From NCBI RefSeq assembly GCF_004359525.2, contig NZ_SCWC02000012.1, forward strand, positions 1 through 37,222: DNA of 37,222 nt, given 5' to 3'. The position numbers and the translations under genes are program-made. The stretch is from Macrococcus equipercicus (GTDB taxonomy: Bacteria > Bacillota > Bacilli > Staphylococcales > Staphylococcaceae). The stretch's first letter is position 1. Each line of letters begins with the position of its first letter. The notes beneath the pieces are model-generated. The model worked only from the letters and a program-made list of their open reading frames with translations. It searched no databases and had not been told where the DNA came from. Positions 1-10,164 of the stretch are shown one piece after another.

Positions 1-14
1 AAACTCTCCATAAT
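1..14 (-). rRNA. rrs: 16S rRNA gene, 5' end only (partial)
   Basis: Read on the minus strand, the left edge ends in TTATGGAGAGTTT, the conserved start of Firmicutes 16S rRNA (normally followed by GATCCTGGCTCAG). Only the first dozen or so bases are inside the window, so the exact mature 5' end is approximate. It shows that the tRNA cluster at 142-934 leads directly into a 16S gene. Confidence 0.8.
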
Positions 15-141
15 AGTTTGTCTGATAAAAGCTCGTTGACTGCTTAAGCCAGTCACTCTGAAAGTACTAAAGTACTCAAATTATTGGAATTAACGTTGAC
101 ATATTGTCATTCAGTTTTCAATGTTCATTTTAATTAAATAA
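15..141 (-). other. 16S rRNA leader between tRNA-Ala and 16S
   Basis: This 127-bp spacer holds no gene. It contains two small inverted repeats that could form part of the pre-16S processing structure: GACTG/CAGTC at 38-54 and AGTACT repeated at 63-68 and 71-76. I see no good promoter in it, so 16S transcription here probably comes from the promoters upstream of the 5S gene at 944-1061 and reads through the tRNAs. Confidence 0.5.
113..127 (-). promoter_or_regulatory. boxA-like rRNA antitermination element
   Basis: On the minus strand this reads TGAACATTGAAAACT, followed by GAATGACAATATGTC. The TTGAAAACTGAA core resembles the boxA-type Nus element in Bacillus and Staphylococcus rRNA leaders, but the first half departs from the usual TGTTCT. 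The position just before 16S supports it; function is inferred. Confidence 0.4.
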
Positions 142-217
142 TGGTGGAGACTAGCGGGATCGAACCGCTGACCTCCTGCGTGCAAAGCAGGCGCTCTCCC
201 AGCTGAGCTAAGCCCCC
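142..217 (-). tRNA. tRNA-Ala(UGC)
   Basis: A 76-nt gene with all four arms. The anticodon loop TTTGCAC gives anticodon UGC. The acceptor stem GGGGGCT pairs with AGTCTCC using two G-U pairs, and CCA is encoded. It is the last tRNA of the array before 16S. Confidence 0.95.
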
Positions 218-234
218 ATAATTTTAAGTTAAAG

Positions 235-308
235 TCGGGAAGACAGGATTCGAACCTGCGACCCCTTGGTCCCAAACCAAGTGCTCTACCAAGCTGAGCT
301 ACTTCCCG
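235..308 (-). tRNA. tRNA-Pro(UGG)
   Basis: A 74-nt gene with acceptor stem CGGGAAG/CTTCCCG and anticodon loop TTTGGGA (anticodon UGG). The discriminator A is followed by CTT, so the 3' CCA is not encoded and must be added by the CCA-adding enzyme. Confidence 0.95.
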
Positions 309-321
309 TTTGTAATAAAAA

Positions 322-398
322 TGGCGCGCCCGAGAGGAGTCGAACCCCTAACCTCTTGATCCGTAGTCAAACGCTCTATCCAATTGAGCTACGGGCGC
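322..398 (-). tRNA. tRNA-Arg(ACG)
   Basis: A 77-nt gene with acceptor GCGCCCG/CGGGCGC and anticodon loop CTACGGA (anticodon ACG, presumably modified to ICG by TadA). Discriminator G and an encoded CCA are present. Confidence 0.95.
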
Positions 399-404
399 AT
401 TATA

Positions 405-493
405 TGGTGCCGAGGACCGGAATCGAACCGGTACGGTAATCACTTACCGCAGGATTTTAAGTCCTGTGCGTCTGCCAGTTCCGCCACCCCGGC
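405..493 (-). tRNA. tRNA-Leu(UAA)
   Basis: An 89-nt class II tRNA with a long variable arm (CGGTAAGTGATTACCG). The anticodon loop CTTAAAA gives UAA. CCA is encoded. Confidence 0.95.
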
Positions 494-517
494 TGGTAAT
501 CAGCATAATAAAATTAA

Positions 518-592
518 TGGAGCGAAAGACGGGATTCGAACCCGCGACCCCAACCTTGGCAAGGTTGTATTCTACCACTGAACTACTTTCGC
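518..592 (-). tRNA. tRNA-Gly(GCC)
   Basis: A 75-nt gene with acceptor GCGAAAG/CTTTCGC and anticodon loop TTGCCAA (anticodon GCC). Discriminator T and an encoded CCA are present. Confidence 0.95.
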
Positions 593-597
593 AAATA

Positions 598-684
598 TGG
601 TGCGGATGAAGGGAGTCGAACCCCCACGCCCGTGAAGGCGCTAGATCCTGATTCTAGTGCGTCTGCCAATTCCGCCACACCCGC
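598..684 (-). tRNA. tRNA-Leu(CAG)
   Basis: An 87-nt class II tRNA with a long variable arm. The anticodon loop ATCAGGA gives CAG. CCA is encoded. It is the second leucine tRNA of the array, with a different anticodon from the one at 405-493. Confidence 0.95.
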
Positions 685-693
685 AAAATATAA

Positions 694-766
694 TGAGCCA
701 TAGAGGATTCGAACCTCTGACCCTTTGATTAAAAGTCAAATGCTCTACCAGCTGAGCTAATGGCTC
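694..766 (-). tRNA. tRNA-Lys(UUU)
   Basis: A 73-nt gene with acceptor GAGCCAT/ATGGCTC and anticodon loop CTTTTAA (anticodon UUU). The discriminator A is followed by TTA, so CCA is not encoded. Its cognate synthetase gene lysS lies about 0.5 kb upstream. Confidence 0.95.
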
Positions 767-771
767 TAACA

Positions 772-847
<76 letters not shown>

Positions 848-858
848 ATAATAATAAA

Positions 859-934
859 TGGTGGAGGATGACGGGATCGAACCGCCGACCCTCTGCTTGT
901 AAGGCAGATGCTCTCCCAGCTGAGCTAATCCTCC
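859..934 (-). tRNA. tRNA-Val(UAC)
   Basis: A 76-nt gene with acceptor GGAGGAT/ATCCTCC and anticodon loop CTTACAA (anticodon UAC). CCA is encoded. It is the first tRNA after the 5S gene, nine bases downstream of it. Confidence 0.95.
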
Positions 935-943
935 AAATGTTTC

Positions 944-1061
944 TGCCCGGCAGCGTCCTACTCTCGCGGGACGTCAGTCCAACTACCATCGGCGCTAGAG
1001 AGCTTAACTTCTGTGTTCGGTATGGGAACAGGTGTGACCTCTCTGCCATCGTCACCAGACA
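944..1061 (-). rRNA. rrf: 5S rRNA (orphan copy heading the tRNA array)
   Basis: The conserved 5S core (CCGAACACAGAAGTTAAGCTC, GCGCCGATGGTAGT) is intact and the terminal helix TGTCTGG/CCGGGCA closes; ends are approximate by a base or two. It differs from the copy at 37086-37203 by one base (953). Unlike a normal operon, no 23S gene precedes it; lysS does. It therefore begins a 5S-tRNA-16S transcription unit driven by its own tandem promoters. Confidence 0.95.
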
Positions 1062-1080
1062 AAAATTGACTACTTGATTA

Positions 1081-1109
1081 AGTATATAGACTTCAAAGCG
1101 CTTTTGCAA
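1081..1109 (-). promoter_or_regulatory. rRNA promoter P2, upstream of orphan 5S
   Basis: On the minus strand, -35 TTGCAA (1104-1109), a 17-bp spacer and -10 TATACT (1081-1086), ending about 20 bp before the 5S gene. It is the second of two tandem sigma-A promoters, the arrangement typical of Firmicutes rRNA operons. Confidence 0.7.
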
Positions 1110-1131
1110 CAGTAAATTTTACACTCTCTTT

Positions 1132-1149
1132 ACGAACTTTACAGTTCGT
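1132..1149 (-). other. hairpin between the two rRNA promoters
   Basis: A perfect 7-bp inverted repeat (ACGAACT/AGTTCGT) with a 4-base loop, lying in the stretch transcribed from P1 and just upstream of P2. There is no T-run after it, so it does not look like a terminator. Function is unknown. Confidence 0.5.
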
Positions 1150-1187
1150 TTATTCGTGTTATTGCTTCTGTCATAAGCGACTTTTTT

Positions 1188-1216
1188 ATATTACATGATG
1201 CAGCGATTCGTGTCAA
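1188..1216 (-). promoter_or_regulatory. rRNA promoter P1, upstream of orphan 5S
   Basis: On the minus strand, a perfect -35 TTGACA (1211-1216), a 17-bp spacer and -10 TAATAT (1188-1193). It lies just past the lysS terminator, so the 5S-tRNA-16S unit starts afresh here. Confidence 0.8.
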
Positions 1217-1235
1217 CGTTTTTAACTAAAAATAA

Positions 1236-1267
1236 TTAAAAAATTCCCCGGCGCTTGCAGCCCGGGG
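1236..1267 (-). terminator. terminator of the fol-dusB-lysS operon
   Basis: A GC-rich stem (CCCCGG/CCGGGG, 1246-1267) followed on the minus strand by AATTTTTTAATT. It begins nine bases after the lysS stop codon. Confidence 0.85.
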
Positions 1268-1276
1268 ATAACAGGT

Positions 1277-3765
<2,489 letters not shown>

Positions 3766-3779
3766 AATTATAGCCTCAC

Positions 3780-4253
3780 TTATAGTTTCCTAACTTCCGG
3801 GTCGTCATATACTAGTTCATCAATTCTCTTCTTTGCTACAGGGTGTACTGCGTCAGCTGCAATTTCGTTCAAAGGGATCAAGACAAAGCTTCGTTCAAGC
3901 ATGAAAGGATGCGGTACTTGCAGATTCGGTTCATCTATCACATAGTCATCCACCATTAAGATGTCGAGGTCAATGGTCCGTGGTCCCCAGTGAATACGGC
4001 GCACGCGTGCAAGCTCTTGTTCAATCGACTGACATACTGCCAGTACTTCCTGCGGCGTAAGTGTTGTGTCCGCGACTACACATATATTATAGAAATCATC
4101 CTGTGCGACACTACCGACCGGCGCAGTCTCGTAAATAGAAGAAACGCGCATGACGCGGATGCCTGCCGTCTGACCAAGTAATTCAACCGCCCGTGCCAGC
4201 TGCTGTGCTCTGTCACCCATATTGCTGCCAAGACTCAAGTAAATAGTAGTCAT
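3780..4253 (-). CDS. folK: 6-hydroxymethyl-dihydropterin pyrophosphokinase
   Basis: Transfers pyrophosphate from ATP to 6-hydroxymethyl-7,8-dihydropterin, giving the substrate of FolP. The 157-aa protein is the usual HPPK length. It starts with the diagnostic YLSLGSNMGD (residues 5-14) and carries the catalytic/Mg-binding signature HWGPRTIDLDIL (88-99). The stop codon of folB overlaps its ribosome-binding site (GAGG about seven bases before ATG), so translation is likely coupled. It is third in folP-folB-folK-dusB-lysS. Confidence 0.96.
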   Translation of the reverse strand: MTTIYLSLGSNMGDRAQQLARAVELLGQTAGIRVMRVSSIYETAPVGSVAQDDFYNICVVADTTLTPQEVLAVCQSIEQELARVRRIHWGPRTIDLDILMVDDYVIDEPNLQVPHPFMLERSFVLIPLNEIAADAVHPVAKKRIDELVYDDPEVRKL

Positions 4254-4257
4254 TATA

Positions 4258-4614
4258 CTACCTCGTCCGGTTTATTTCAATCCCTACGCCGTCGTAATGA
4301 CCGGCGATCGGCGGATTTTCTTTTGTAATTCTGACGCTTAACGCCACTACCCGATTATAGTGAGCAAACAGCGTTTTGGCAATACGGCCCGCAACATGCT
4401 CCAAAAGCTTCGACGATTCTTTCATCTCTTCTTCGATAAGCTGATAAGCTTCACCGTAATTCACTGTCGTCTCAAGCTCATCTGTTGCACAAGCTTCTGT
4501 CAGATCGATAGAGAGTTCAACATCTACGACAAATATTTGACCGAGCTTATTCTCTTCTTCAAATACACCGTGGTACGCATAAAATTTCATTCCCTGTAAA
4601 AATATTTTATCCAT
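4258..4614 (-). CDS. folB: dihydroneopterin aldolase
   Basis: Cleaves 7,8-dihydroneopterin to 6-hydroxymethyl-dihydropterin and glycolaldehyde. The 118-aa protein matches the small FolB family. It has AYHGVFEEE near residues 13-21, with the conserved Glu of the active site, and KENPPIAGHYDGVGIEI at the end, with the conserved Lys. Its start overlaps the end of folP by 8 bp and its ribosome-binding site (GAGAGGG) is inside folP, indicating translational coupling. Confidence 0.96.
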   Translation of the reverse strand: MDKIFLQGMKFYAYHGVFEEENKLGQIFVVDVELSIDLTEACATDELETTVNYGEAYQLIEEEMKESSKLLEHVAGRIAKTLFAHYNRVVALSVRITKENPPIAGHYDGVGIEINRTR

Positions 4615-5389
4615 TGTTCCCTCTCAGTCCGTCAGCGACTCGCGCGACTTTTTTATTCATTGCTACATTATGTACACGTACAGCATGGATTCCTTTAGCG
4701 ATGCCCCATACCGTTGTGGCCGCTGTGCCTTCGTCTCGTGCAGCGGCCGGCCGGCCATCATCAAGCAGCTCTTTGACCATGCGTTTACGGCTTGTTGCGA
4801 GCAGCACTTTGTAGCCGAGCCCGCACAGTTCATCAAGCCGTCTCATCACTTCGATCTCCTGCTCTCTTGATTTGGCAAAACCAATGCCCGGATCCAGCCA
4901 TATATGTTCCCGCTGAATGCCAGCCTGCTCTGCAAGTTCGGCCTGCCGCAGCAGGTCCTCTGTCATCGCTGCCATCACGTCCCCGGTCACTTCTTCTTCC
5001 GCGTTATGCATCAAAATGATCTGCGCATTGTGTCGTGCCGCAGCATCAAACATCGCCTTGTCATATTTCCCGGCCCACTGGTCATTGATGAAATCCGCGC
5101 CGGCTGACAGGGCAGCTGCCGCCACTTCACTTCTGAACGTGTCAACTGAGATCAATACGTCAAACTGACGAATCGCCTGCACGACCGGTATGACCCGTGC
5201 CAGTTCCTCTGCGACTGAAACCTCCTGATAGCCGGGACGCGTTGAATACCCGCCGACGTCCACGATATCAACGCCTTCAGCAATCATTTCTTCCACGCGC
5301 TGCACGGCCTGCGCGACAGAATTATACCGGCCGCCGTCCGAAAAAGAGTCCGGCGTCACATTAAGAATGCCCATCACTAATGTTCTCAT
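4607..5389 (-). CDS. folP: dihydropteroate synthase
   Basis: Condenses hydroxymethyl-dihydropterin pyrophosphate with p-aminobenzoate; it is the sulfonamide target. The 260-aa protein begins MRTLVMGILNVTPDSFSDGG, the first DHPS signature. VDVGGYSTRPG follows near residue 47 and SVDTF further on. I chose this start because AGGAGG lies five bases upstream; an in-frame ATG 45 bp earlier (5434) has no site and falls inside a 17-bp dyad in the leader. It is the first gene of the folate operon. The pab genes that precede it in Bacillus are absent here, so p-aminobenzoate must come from elsewhere. Confidence 0.96.
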   Translation of the reverse strand: MRTLVMGILNVTPDSFSDGGRYNSVAQAVQRVEEMIAEGVDIVDVGGYSTRPGYQEVSVAEELARVIPVVQAIRQFDVLISVDTFRSEVAAAALSAGADFINDQWAGKYDKAMFDAAARHNAQIILMHNAEEEVTGDVMAAMTEDLLRQAELAEQAGIQREHIWLDPGIGFAKSREQEIEVMRRLDELCGLGYKVLLATSRKRMVKELLDDGRPAAARDEGTAATTVWGIAKGIHAVRVHNVAMNKKVARVADGLRGNNG

Positions 5390-5417
5390 CTCTACCTCCT
5401 GGCTGAAAAGTGATCTT

Positions 5418-5434
5418 GTGCTGATGATCAGCAC
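5418..5434. promoter_or_regulatory. 17-bp dyad in the fol operon leader (possible operator)
   Basis: GTGCTGAT-G-ATCAGCAC: two perfect 8-base arms around one central base. It spans about +6 to +22 from the predicted start site and lies 29 bp before the folP ATG. The minimal centre favours protein binding to DNA over an RNA hairpin. I recognise no known operator in it. Confidence 0.5.
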
Positions 5435-5446
5435 TCACTTCTCTCT

Positions 5447-5455
5447 ATTATAGCA
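5447..5455 (-). promoter_or_regulatory. fol operon promoter, extended -10
   Basis: On the minus strand TGCTATAAT, a perfect extended -10 (TGn-TATAAT). The -35 region falls inside the cysK terminator and has no good TTGACA match, so recognition would rely on the extended -10. Confidence 0.6.
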
Positions 5456-5456
5456 A

Positions 5457-5488
5457 ACAAAAAAGCTATCTTATGACAAGATAGCTTT
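5457..5488 (-). terminator. cysK terminator
   Basis: AAAGCTATCTT / AAGATAGCTTT stem with a short loop, running into TTTTTTG on the minus strand, seven bases after the cysK stop. Confidence 0.9.
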
Positions 5489-5494
5489 GAAATA

Positions 5495-6427
5495 TTATTT
5501 GCTGAGGTCTGCGTATAACGGTGTTGATAAGTAACGCTCACCGTTACTTGGTAATATCGCTACGACATTTTTGCCGGCGCCAAGTTCCACAGCTTTTTTG
5601 ATGGCTGCGTGAACGGCTGCACCTGAAGAGATACCGCCGAGAATGCCTTCTTCACGTGCGACTTTACGGCTCATTTCCATCGCTTCGTCGTTAGTGACCT
5701 GCGTAATTGATTCGTAAATGCCAATATTCAATGTATCAGGCACAAATCCTGCACCGATCCCTTGAATTTTATGCGGCCCTGGTCTGCCGCCGCTTAATAC
5801 TGGAGAATCTGTCGGCTCAACTGCGACAATATGCACTTCTGGATGGCTTTCTTTAATGACTTCGCCGGCACCCGTAATAGTACCCCCTGTTCCGATTCCT
5901 GCGATAAACGCATCGATCGACAGACCTTCCATCGCTGCGACAATTTCAGGTCCTGTTGTTTTTCGGTGAACTTCAGGGTTTGCCATGTTTTCAAACTGCT
6001 GCGGCATGAAGTAACCTTTTTCGTCTTTTAGTTCGTTGGCCTTCGCAATGGCACCTTTCATACCTTCAGCACCCGGTGTCAATACTAATTCGGCGCCATA
6101 AGCACGCAGTAATGTGCGGCGCTCCTGGCTCATTGTATCAGGCATGACAAGTACAGCTCTATAGCCTTTTGCTGCTGCGACCATCGCCAGACCAATTCCA
6201 GTGTTGCCTGATGTAGGTTCGATAATCGTATCGCCCGGCTGCAGACGGCCGTCCTGCTCTGCTGCATCAATCATCGCAACTGCAATACGGTCCTTAACAG
6301 AAGAACCCGGGTTCTGGTACTCAAGTTTCACATAAACATCTGCTGCGCCTTCAGGAACAACACGGTTTAATTTGACAAGCGGTGTATTACCAATTACTTC
6401 AGTGATATTATCGACTCGTTTAGCCAT
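5495..6427 (-). CDS. cysK: cysteine synthase A (O-acetylserine sulfhydrylase)
   Basis: Makes L-cysteine from O-acetylserine and sulfide, with PLP. The 310-aa length is typical. The PLP lysine is K45 in NPGSSVKDR; the substrate-binding loop TSGNTG is at 72-77; the phosphate-binding loop GTGGTITG is near 177-184; and GGISSGAAV is near the C-terminus. A strong ribosome-binding site (GGAGGAG) precedes the ATG. It appears to be a single-gene unit: its own candidate promoter lies in the 71-bp gap to hslO and a strong terminator follows. Confidence 0.96.
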   Translation of the reverse strand: MAKRVDNITEVIGNTPLVKLNRVVPEGAADVYVKLEYQNPGSSVKDRIAVAMIDAAEQDGRLQPGDTIIEPTSGNTGIGLAMVAAAKGYRAVLVMPDTMSQERRTLLRAYGAELVLTPGAEGMKGAIAKANELKDEKGYFMPQQFENMANPEVHRKTTGPEIVAAMEGLSIDAFIAGIGTGGTITGAGEVIKESHPEVHIVAVEPTDSPVLSGGRPGPHKIQGIGAGFVPDTLNIGIYESITQVTNDEAMEMSRKVAREEGILGGISSGAAVHAAIKKAVELGAGKNVVAILPSNGERYLSTPLYADLSK

Positions 6428-6449
6428 GATTTAATCTCCTCCAAAACCT

Positions 6450-6477
6450 AGTATTGTTATCGGATTAAGTATATCAA
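6450..6477 (-). promoter_or_regulatory. candidate cysK promoter
   Basis: On the minus strand -35 TTGATA (6472-6477), 16-bp spacer, -10 AATACT (6450-6455). TAATCCGATAACAATACTAGG lies across the spacer and -10 and could be a regulator site. CymR controls cysK in relatives, but I cannot match its consensus with confidence. Confidence 0.4.
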
Positions 6478-6498
6478 CAGTTTTCCGCGACTTCAAAA

Positions 6499-7371
6499 TT
6501 ATTGCTTTAGCGCTGCTAGTTCTTCTGCAGAGAAATGATATTTCTCACGGCAGAAATGACATTCCACTTCAGCACCATTGTCTTCTTTAATCATGCTGTC
6601 AATTTCTGCATTGCCAAGGCCTTTAATCGCTGTGCTGAATTTTTCCTTGCCGCAGTGGCATTTAAATTCAACCGGCATCCGGTCGATGACGCGGATATTA
6701 TCTTCTCCGAGCACTTCTTCAAGCAGCTGTTCAGGCGACAGGCCTTTATCAATTAAGGTCGATACCGGCTGCATCGCTCCTAAATGCTGCTCAATCGCAC
6801 TGATGGTTTCTTCTGACGCACCCGGCATCAGCTGGATAATGAATCCGCCGGCCGCTTTAATCGTATTGTCCGGATTCACAAGAACGCCGAGACCGACCGC
6901 AGACGGCACCTGCTCACTTGTCACAAAATAATAAGTGAAATCCTCGCCCAGCTCACCTGAGACAATCGGTGTAGATCCTGTGAAGAAATCTCTCATCCCG
7001 ATATCTTTGACGACATTGAGTGCACCGTTTGTCCCGACAGCACGACGGACATCCAGTTTGCCGTGCTCATTCAAGTCGAAGTGTGTCTGCGGATTAGTGA
7101 CATAACCGCGCACTTCACCTTTGCCGTTCGCATCAACGATAATCTGACCGATCGGTCCGCCGCCGTTGATTGTGACCGTCAGTTTCTCGTCGTTCTTCAA
7201 CATAGAACCCATCATTACACCAGCAGTCATCGACCGTCCGAGTGCAGCTGATGCTGTCGGCCATGTGTAGTGTCTTGTCTGTGCTTCCTGCACGGCATTC
7301 GTAGACCGGACGCTGAATGCACGTACTTCATCATTGAACGCGAGTGCTCTTACTAAATAATCTTCCATCAT
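6499..7371 (-). CDS. hslO: Hsp33 redox-regulated chaperone
   Basis: A cytoplasmic holdase switched on by oxidation. The N-terminal substrate-binding fold ([18 protein letters not shown] onward) is followed by the C-terminal zinc redox switch. C238-x-C240 and C271-x-x-C274 are all present, so the switch should work. Length is 290 aa, as usual. Two adjacent ATGs are possible (7371 or 7368) behind AAAGGAG; the second has the better spacing. The ribosome-binding site directly abuts the ftsH terminator, leaving no room for a promoter, so expression should depend on read-through from ftsH. Confidence 0.96.
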   Translation of the reverse strand: MMEDYLVRALAFNDEVRAFSVRSTNAVQEAQTRHYTWPTASAALGRSMTAGVMMGSMLKNDEKLTVTINGGGPIGQIIVDANGKGEVRGYVTNPQTHFDLNEHGKLDVRRAVGTNGALNVVKDIGMRDFFTGSTPIVSGELGEDFTYYFVTSEQVPSAVGLGVLVNPDNTIKAAGGFIIQLMPGASEETISAIEQHLGAMQPVSTLIDKGLSPEQLLEEVLGEDNIRVIDRMPVEFKCHCGKEKFSTAIKGLGNAEIDSMIKEDNGAEVECHFCREKYHFSAEELAALKQ

Positions 7372-7382
7372 TATTCTCCTTT

Positions 7383-7422
7383 AAAAAATCCCTTTCTTCT
7401 GTCAGACAGCGAGAAAGGGATT
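7383..7422 (-). terminator. ftsH terminator, abutting the hslO ribosome-binding site
   Basis: An 11-bp stem AATCCCTTTCT/AGAAAGGGATT (7386-7422) runs into TTTTTT on the minus strand. AAAGGAG of hslO begins right after the T-run. Confidence 0.85.
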
Positions 7423-7427
7423 GAAAT

Positions 7428-9506
7428 TTAGAAATTATCTTTGTCCAGACGATCGACTTTCGGTTCAGGTTCATTAATGCTCTGATCTTGAACATCCTCG
7501 CCGTCCTGCAATTCTCTTTTTACATCTTCATAAGATGAGCCGATTTTATCGTCTTCATCCGCTTCTTTAACGGTGACACGCTCGTCATTATTAACGACAG
7601 TCACCCGGTCATCAGACTTAACAGTCGGATGGTACAAGTGTGAATCATCATAATTAACTTCAGGCAGTGTGCCGTGACGGAACAAGCTTTCGATCTGGTT
7701 GGCAACCAGTGTTTCTTCTACAAGCAGTGTTCTTGCGATTAAATCAAGCTGTTCGCGGTGCTCTGTCAAAATCTGACGGCAGCGCTCGTAAGCTTCTTTA
7801 ATAATACGCTGGATTTCCAGGTCAATCTCATAAGCGATCTGATCAGAGTAATTCGGCTCTGAATGCATATCGCGGCCGAGGAATACTTCGCCGCCTTGTG
7901 TATTGCCGAACTGAAGCGGTCCAAGTTTATCACTCATACCATATTCAGTAACCATCTGGCGGGCAATCCCTGTCGCACGCTGGAAGTCATTGTGCGCTCC
8001 TGTTGATACTTCACCGAATGTAATTTCTTCTGCTACACGACCACCAAGCAGACCGACAATTTTGTCGAGCAGCTCAGGTTTCGTCATGAAGTAACGGTCC
8101 TGCTTCGGTAACATCATTGCATAACCACCGGCCTGACCGCGCGGTACGATTGTTACTTTATGAACCATCTCTGCTTCATCAAGCACTTTTCCGATCACTG
8201 TATGACCTGCTTCATGCCATGCAACGATATTGCGTTCTTTCTCTGAGATTACGCGTGATTTTTTCGCTGGACCTGCAATGACACGGTCTGTCGCTTCATC
8301 AATATCGCGCATATCAATTTTCGTCTTACCTTGACGGGCAGCAACAAGTGCCGCTTCGTTTAACAAGTTCTCAAGGTCTGCACCTGAGAAACCTGGTGTC
8401 CGCTGACTCAGTGCTTTAATATCGACAGTTTCGTCAAGCGGCTTGTTGCGGGCATGGACTTTAAGTACCGCTTCACGGCCTTTAACATCCGGGCGACCGA
8501 CTTGAATCTGTCTGTCAAAACGACCTGGACGCAGTAATGCAGGGTCTAGAATGTCCGGTCTGTTGGTCGCTGCAATCATGATGATGCCTTCATTCTCACC
8601 GAAACCATCCATCTCTACAAGCAGCTGGTTCAATGTTTGCTCACGTTCATCGTGACCACCGCCGACACCAGCACCACGCTGACGACCGACTGCATCAATC
8701 TCATCGATGAAGATAATACAAGGTGCATTTTTCTTCGCGTTCTCGAATAAGTCACGGACACGGCTTGCACCGACACCGACGAACATCTCAACGAAGTCAG
8801 AACCACTGATCGAGAAGAACGGTACGCCTGCTTCACCGGCAACTGCACGGGCAAGCAATGTTTTACCTGTCCCTGGAGGTCCTACAAGCAGCACCCCTTT
8901 AGGAATGCGGGCACCCATTTTTTTGAACTTACGATTGTCTTTTAGGAAATCAACAATTTCTACAAGTTCCTGTTTCTCTTCATCAGCACCGGCAACATCT
9001 GTAAATCTTACTTTTTTCTTCTTGTCATCATAGAGCTTCGCTTTTGATTTACCGAAGTTCATGACACGACCGCCACCGCCGCCGCCTTGTGACTGTGACA
9101 GGAAGAAGATAAAGAAGAAGGCAAGCAGCAGTAGTGGAATTAATGTTGACAGCATGCCTAAAAAGACATTCTGTTTCTCTGCAGGCTTAATCGTAAAGTC
9201 CATTTTCCCTTTGTTTGCTTCTGCTATATCTGTAATACGCTGTAAATCTTTTTCGTTATTGTAAAGTACGACAGAAGTAAATGTTTCATTCTTGTCTGCA
9301 CCTTTGAGTTTACCATTAACTAAATAAACTTCCTGTGCGGGCTGTAACGTCAATTCTTCTACGTTACCTTTTTCCAGCTCAGTCATTAATTTTGTATAAG
9401 TGATCGGTTTAGGCAGTGCGCCGTTACCGTTGATCCACGAAAATACGCCAAAAATGACGATGCCGAATAATGCGACCATCAGGATGTTACGAAAGGCCTT
9501 TTGCAT
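7428..9506 (-). CDS. ftsH: ATP-dependent zinc metalloprotease FtsH
   Basis: A membrane-anchored AAA+ protease for quality control of membrane and regulatory proteins. Membrane segments lie at about 8-24 and 115-137, with an extracytoplasmic domain between and a Gly-rich stretch after the second. The AAA module has Walker A GPPGTGKT (209-216), Walker [10 protein letters not shown] (264-272) and the second region of homology around RPGRFDRQ (326-333). The zinc site HEAGH is at 431-435. The 692-aa length includes an acidic C-terminal tail of about 80 residues. AGGAGG lies nine bases before the ATG. It follows hpt, as in Bacillus and Staphylococcus. Confidence 0.97.
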   Translation of the reverse strand: MQKAFRNILMVALFGIVIFGVFSWINGNGALPKPITYTKLMTELEKGNVEELTLQPAQEVYLVNGKLKGADKNETFTSVVLYNNEKDLQRITDIAEANKGKMDFTIKPAEKQNVFLGMLSTLIPLLLLAFFFIFFLSQSQGGGGGGRVMNFGKSKAKLYDDKKKKVRFTDVAGADEEKQELVEIVDFLKDNRKFKKMGARIPKGVLLVGPPGTGKTLLARAVAGEAGVPFFSISGSDFVEMFVGVGASRVRDLFENAKKNAPCIIFIDEIDAVGRQRGAGVGGGHDEREQTLNQLLVEMDGFGENEGIIMIAATNRPDILDPALLRPGRFDRQIQVGRPDVKGREAVLKVHARNKPLDETVDIKALSQRTPGFSGADLENLLNEAALVAARQGKTKIDMRDIDEATDRVIAGPAKKSRVISEKERNIVAWHEAGHTVIGKVLDEAEMVHKVTIVPRGQAGGYAMMLPKQDRYFMTKPELLDKIVGLLGGRVAEEITFGEVSTGAHNDFQRATGIARQMVTEYGMSDKLGPLQFGNTQGGEVFLGRDMHSEPNYSDQIAYEIDLEIQRIIKEAYERCRQILTEHREQLDLIARTLLVEETLVANQIESLFRHGTLPEVNYDDSHLYHPTVKSDDRVTVVNNDERVTVKEADEDDKIGSSYEDVKRELQDGEDVQDQSINEPEPKVDRLDKDNF

Positions 9507-9545
9507 TCACGTTATCCTCCTAATTCATATGTAAAGCTAAAAAAA

Positions 9546-9554
9546 ATTTTATCA
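9546..9554 (-). promoter_or_regulatory. candidate ftsH promoter, extended -10
   Basis: TGATAAAAT on the minus strand within the 118-bp hpt-ftsH gap fits an extended -10. The matching -35 is poor. Transcription from upstream is also likely. Confidence 0.35.
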
Positions 9555-9624
9555 TACTTAATCGTTATCAAGCTACTAATTGAACTTCAAATATCAAAAA
9601 TAGTCAAACCCCGTAAAAATTGGA

Positions 9625-10164
9625 TTATTTAGCGTATACTTCTTCTTTTAACAGACCGATGTACGGCAAGTTTCTGTATCGTTCCTGATAATCAAGCCCA
9701 TATCCTACTACGAAGTCATCAGGAATTTTCTCACCGACATATTTTGCTTCAATATCTACTTTACGACGTGACGGTTTATCAAGCAGCGTCACAATTTCAA
9801 TAGATTTTGCTTTGCGGTATTTCAGTAAATCAACGATAGAGTTAAGCGTCGTACCTGTTTCCAGAATATCTTCGATGATAATGACATCACGGTCTTCAAC
9901 AGAAGTGCTTAAGTCTTTCAGAATCTTTACTTCGCCGGTACTTTCCGTGCCGCCGTGATAGCTTGAAACGTCCATAAAGTCAATTTCAACATGGGTATCA
10001 ATATGTTTGATTAAATCTGTCATGAATAAGACGGAGCCTTTCAAAATACCGACGCAGAGCGGCAGGCTATCTTTGTAGTCAGCAGTCAGCTGCTGACCAA
10101 GGCGGACGCAGGCTGCTTCAATCTGTTCTTCTGTTAATACAATACTTCCAATATCATTATGCAT
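9625..10164 (-). CDS. hpt: hypoxanthine-guanine phosphoribosyltransferase
   Basis: Salvages hypoxanthine and guanine with PRPP to IMP and GMP. The 179-aa protein has the PRPP-binding motif VIIIEDILETGTTL (94-107), where the usual D-[ST]-G appears as E-T-G, a conservative change. The LKGS loop is at 41-44 and the acidic DFMDVSSY stretch near 62-69. Its start overlaps the end of tilS by 8 bp, the classic Firmicutes tilS-hpt-ftsH arrangement, so translation is probably coupled. Confidence 0.95.
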   Translation of the reverse strand: MHNDIGSIVLTEEQIEAACVRLGQQLTADYKDSLPLCVGILKGSVLFMTDLIKHIDTHVEIDFMDVSSYHGGTESTGEVKILKDLSTSVEDRDVIIIEDILETGTTLNSIVDLLKYRKAKSIEIVTLLDKPSRRKVDIEAKYVGEKIPDDFVVGYGLDYQERYRNLPYIGLLKEEVYAK

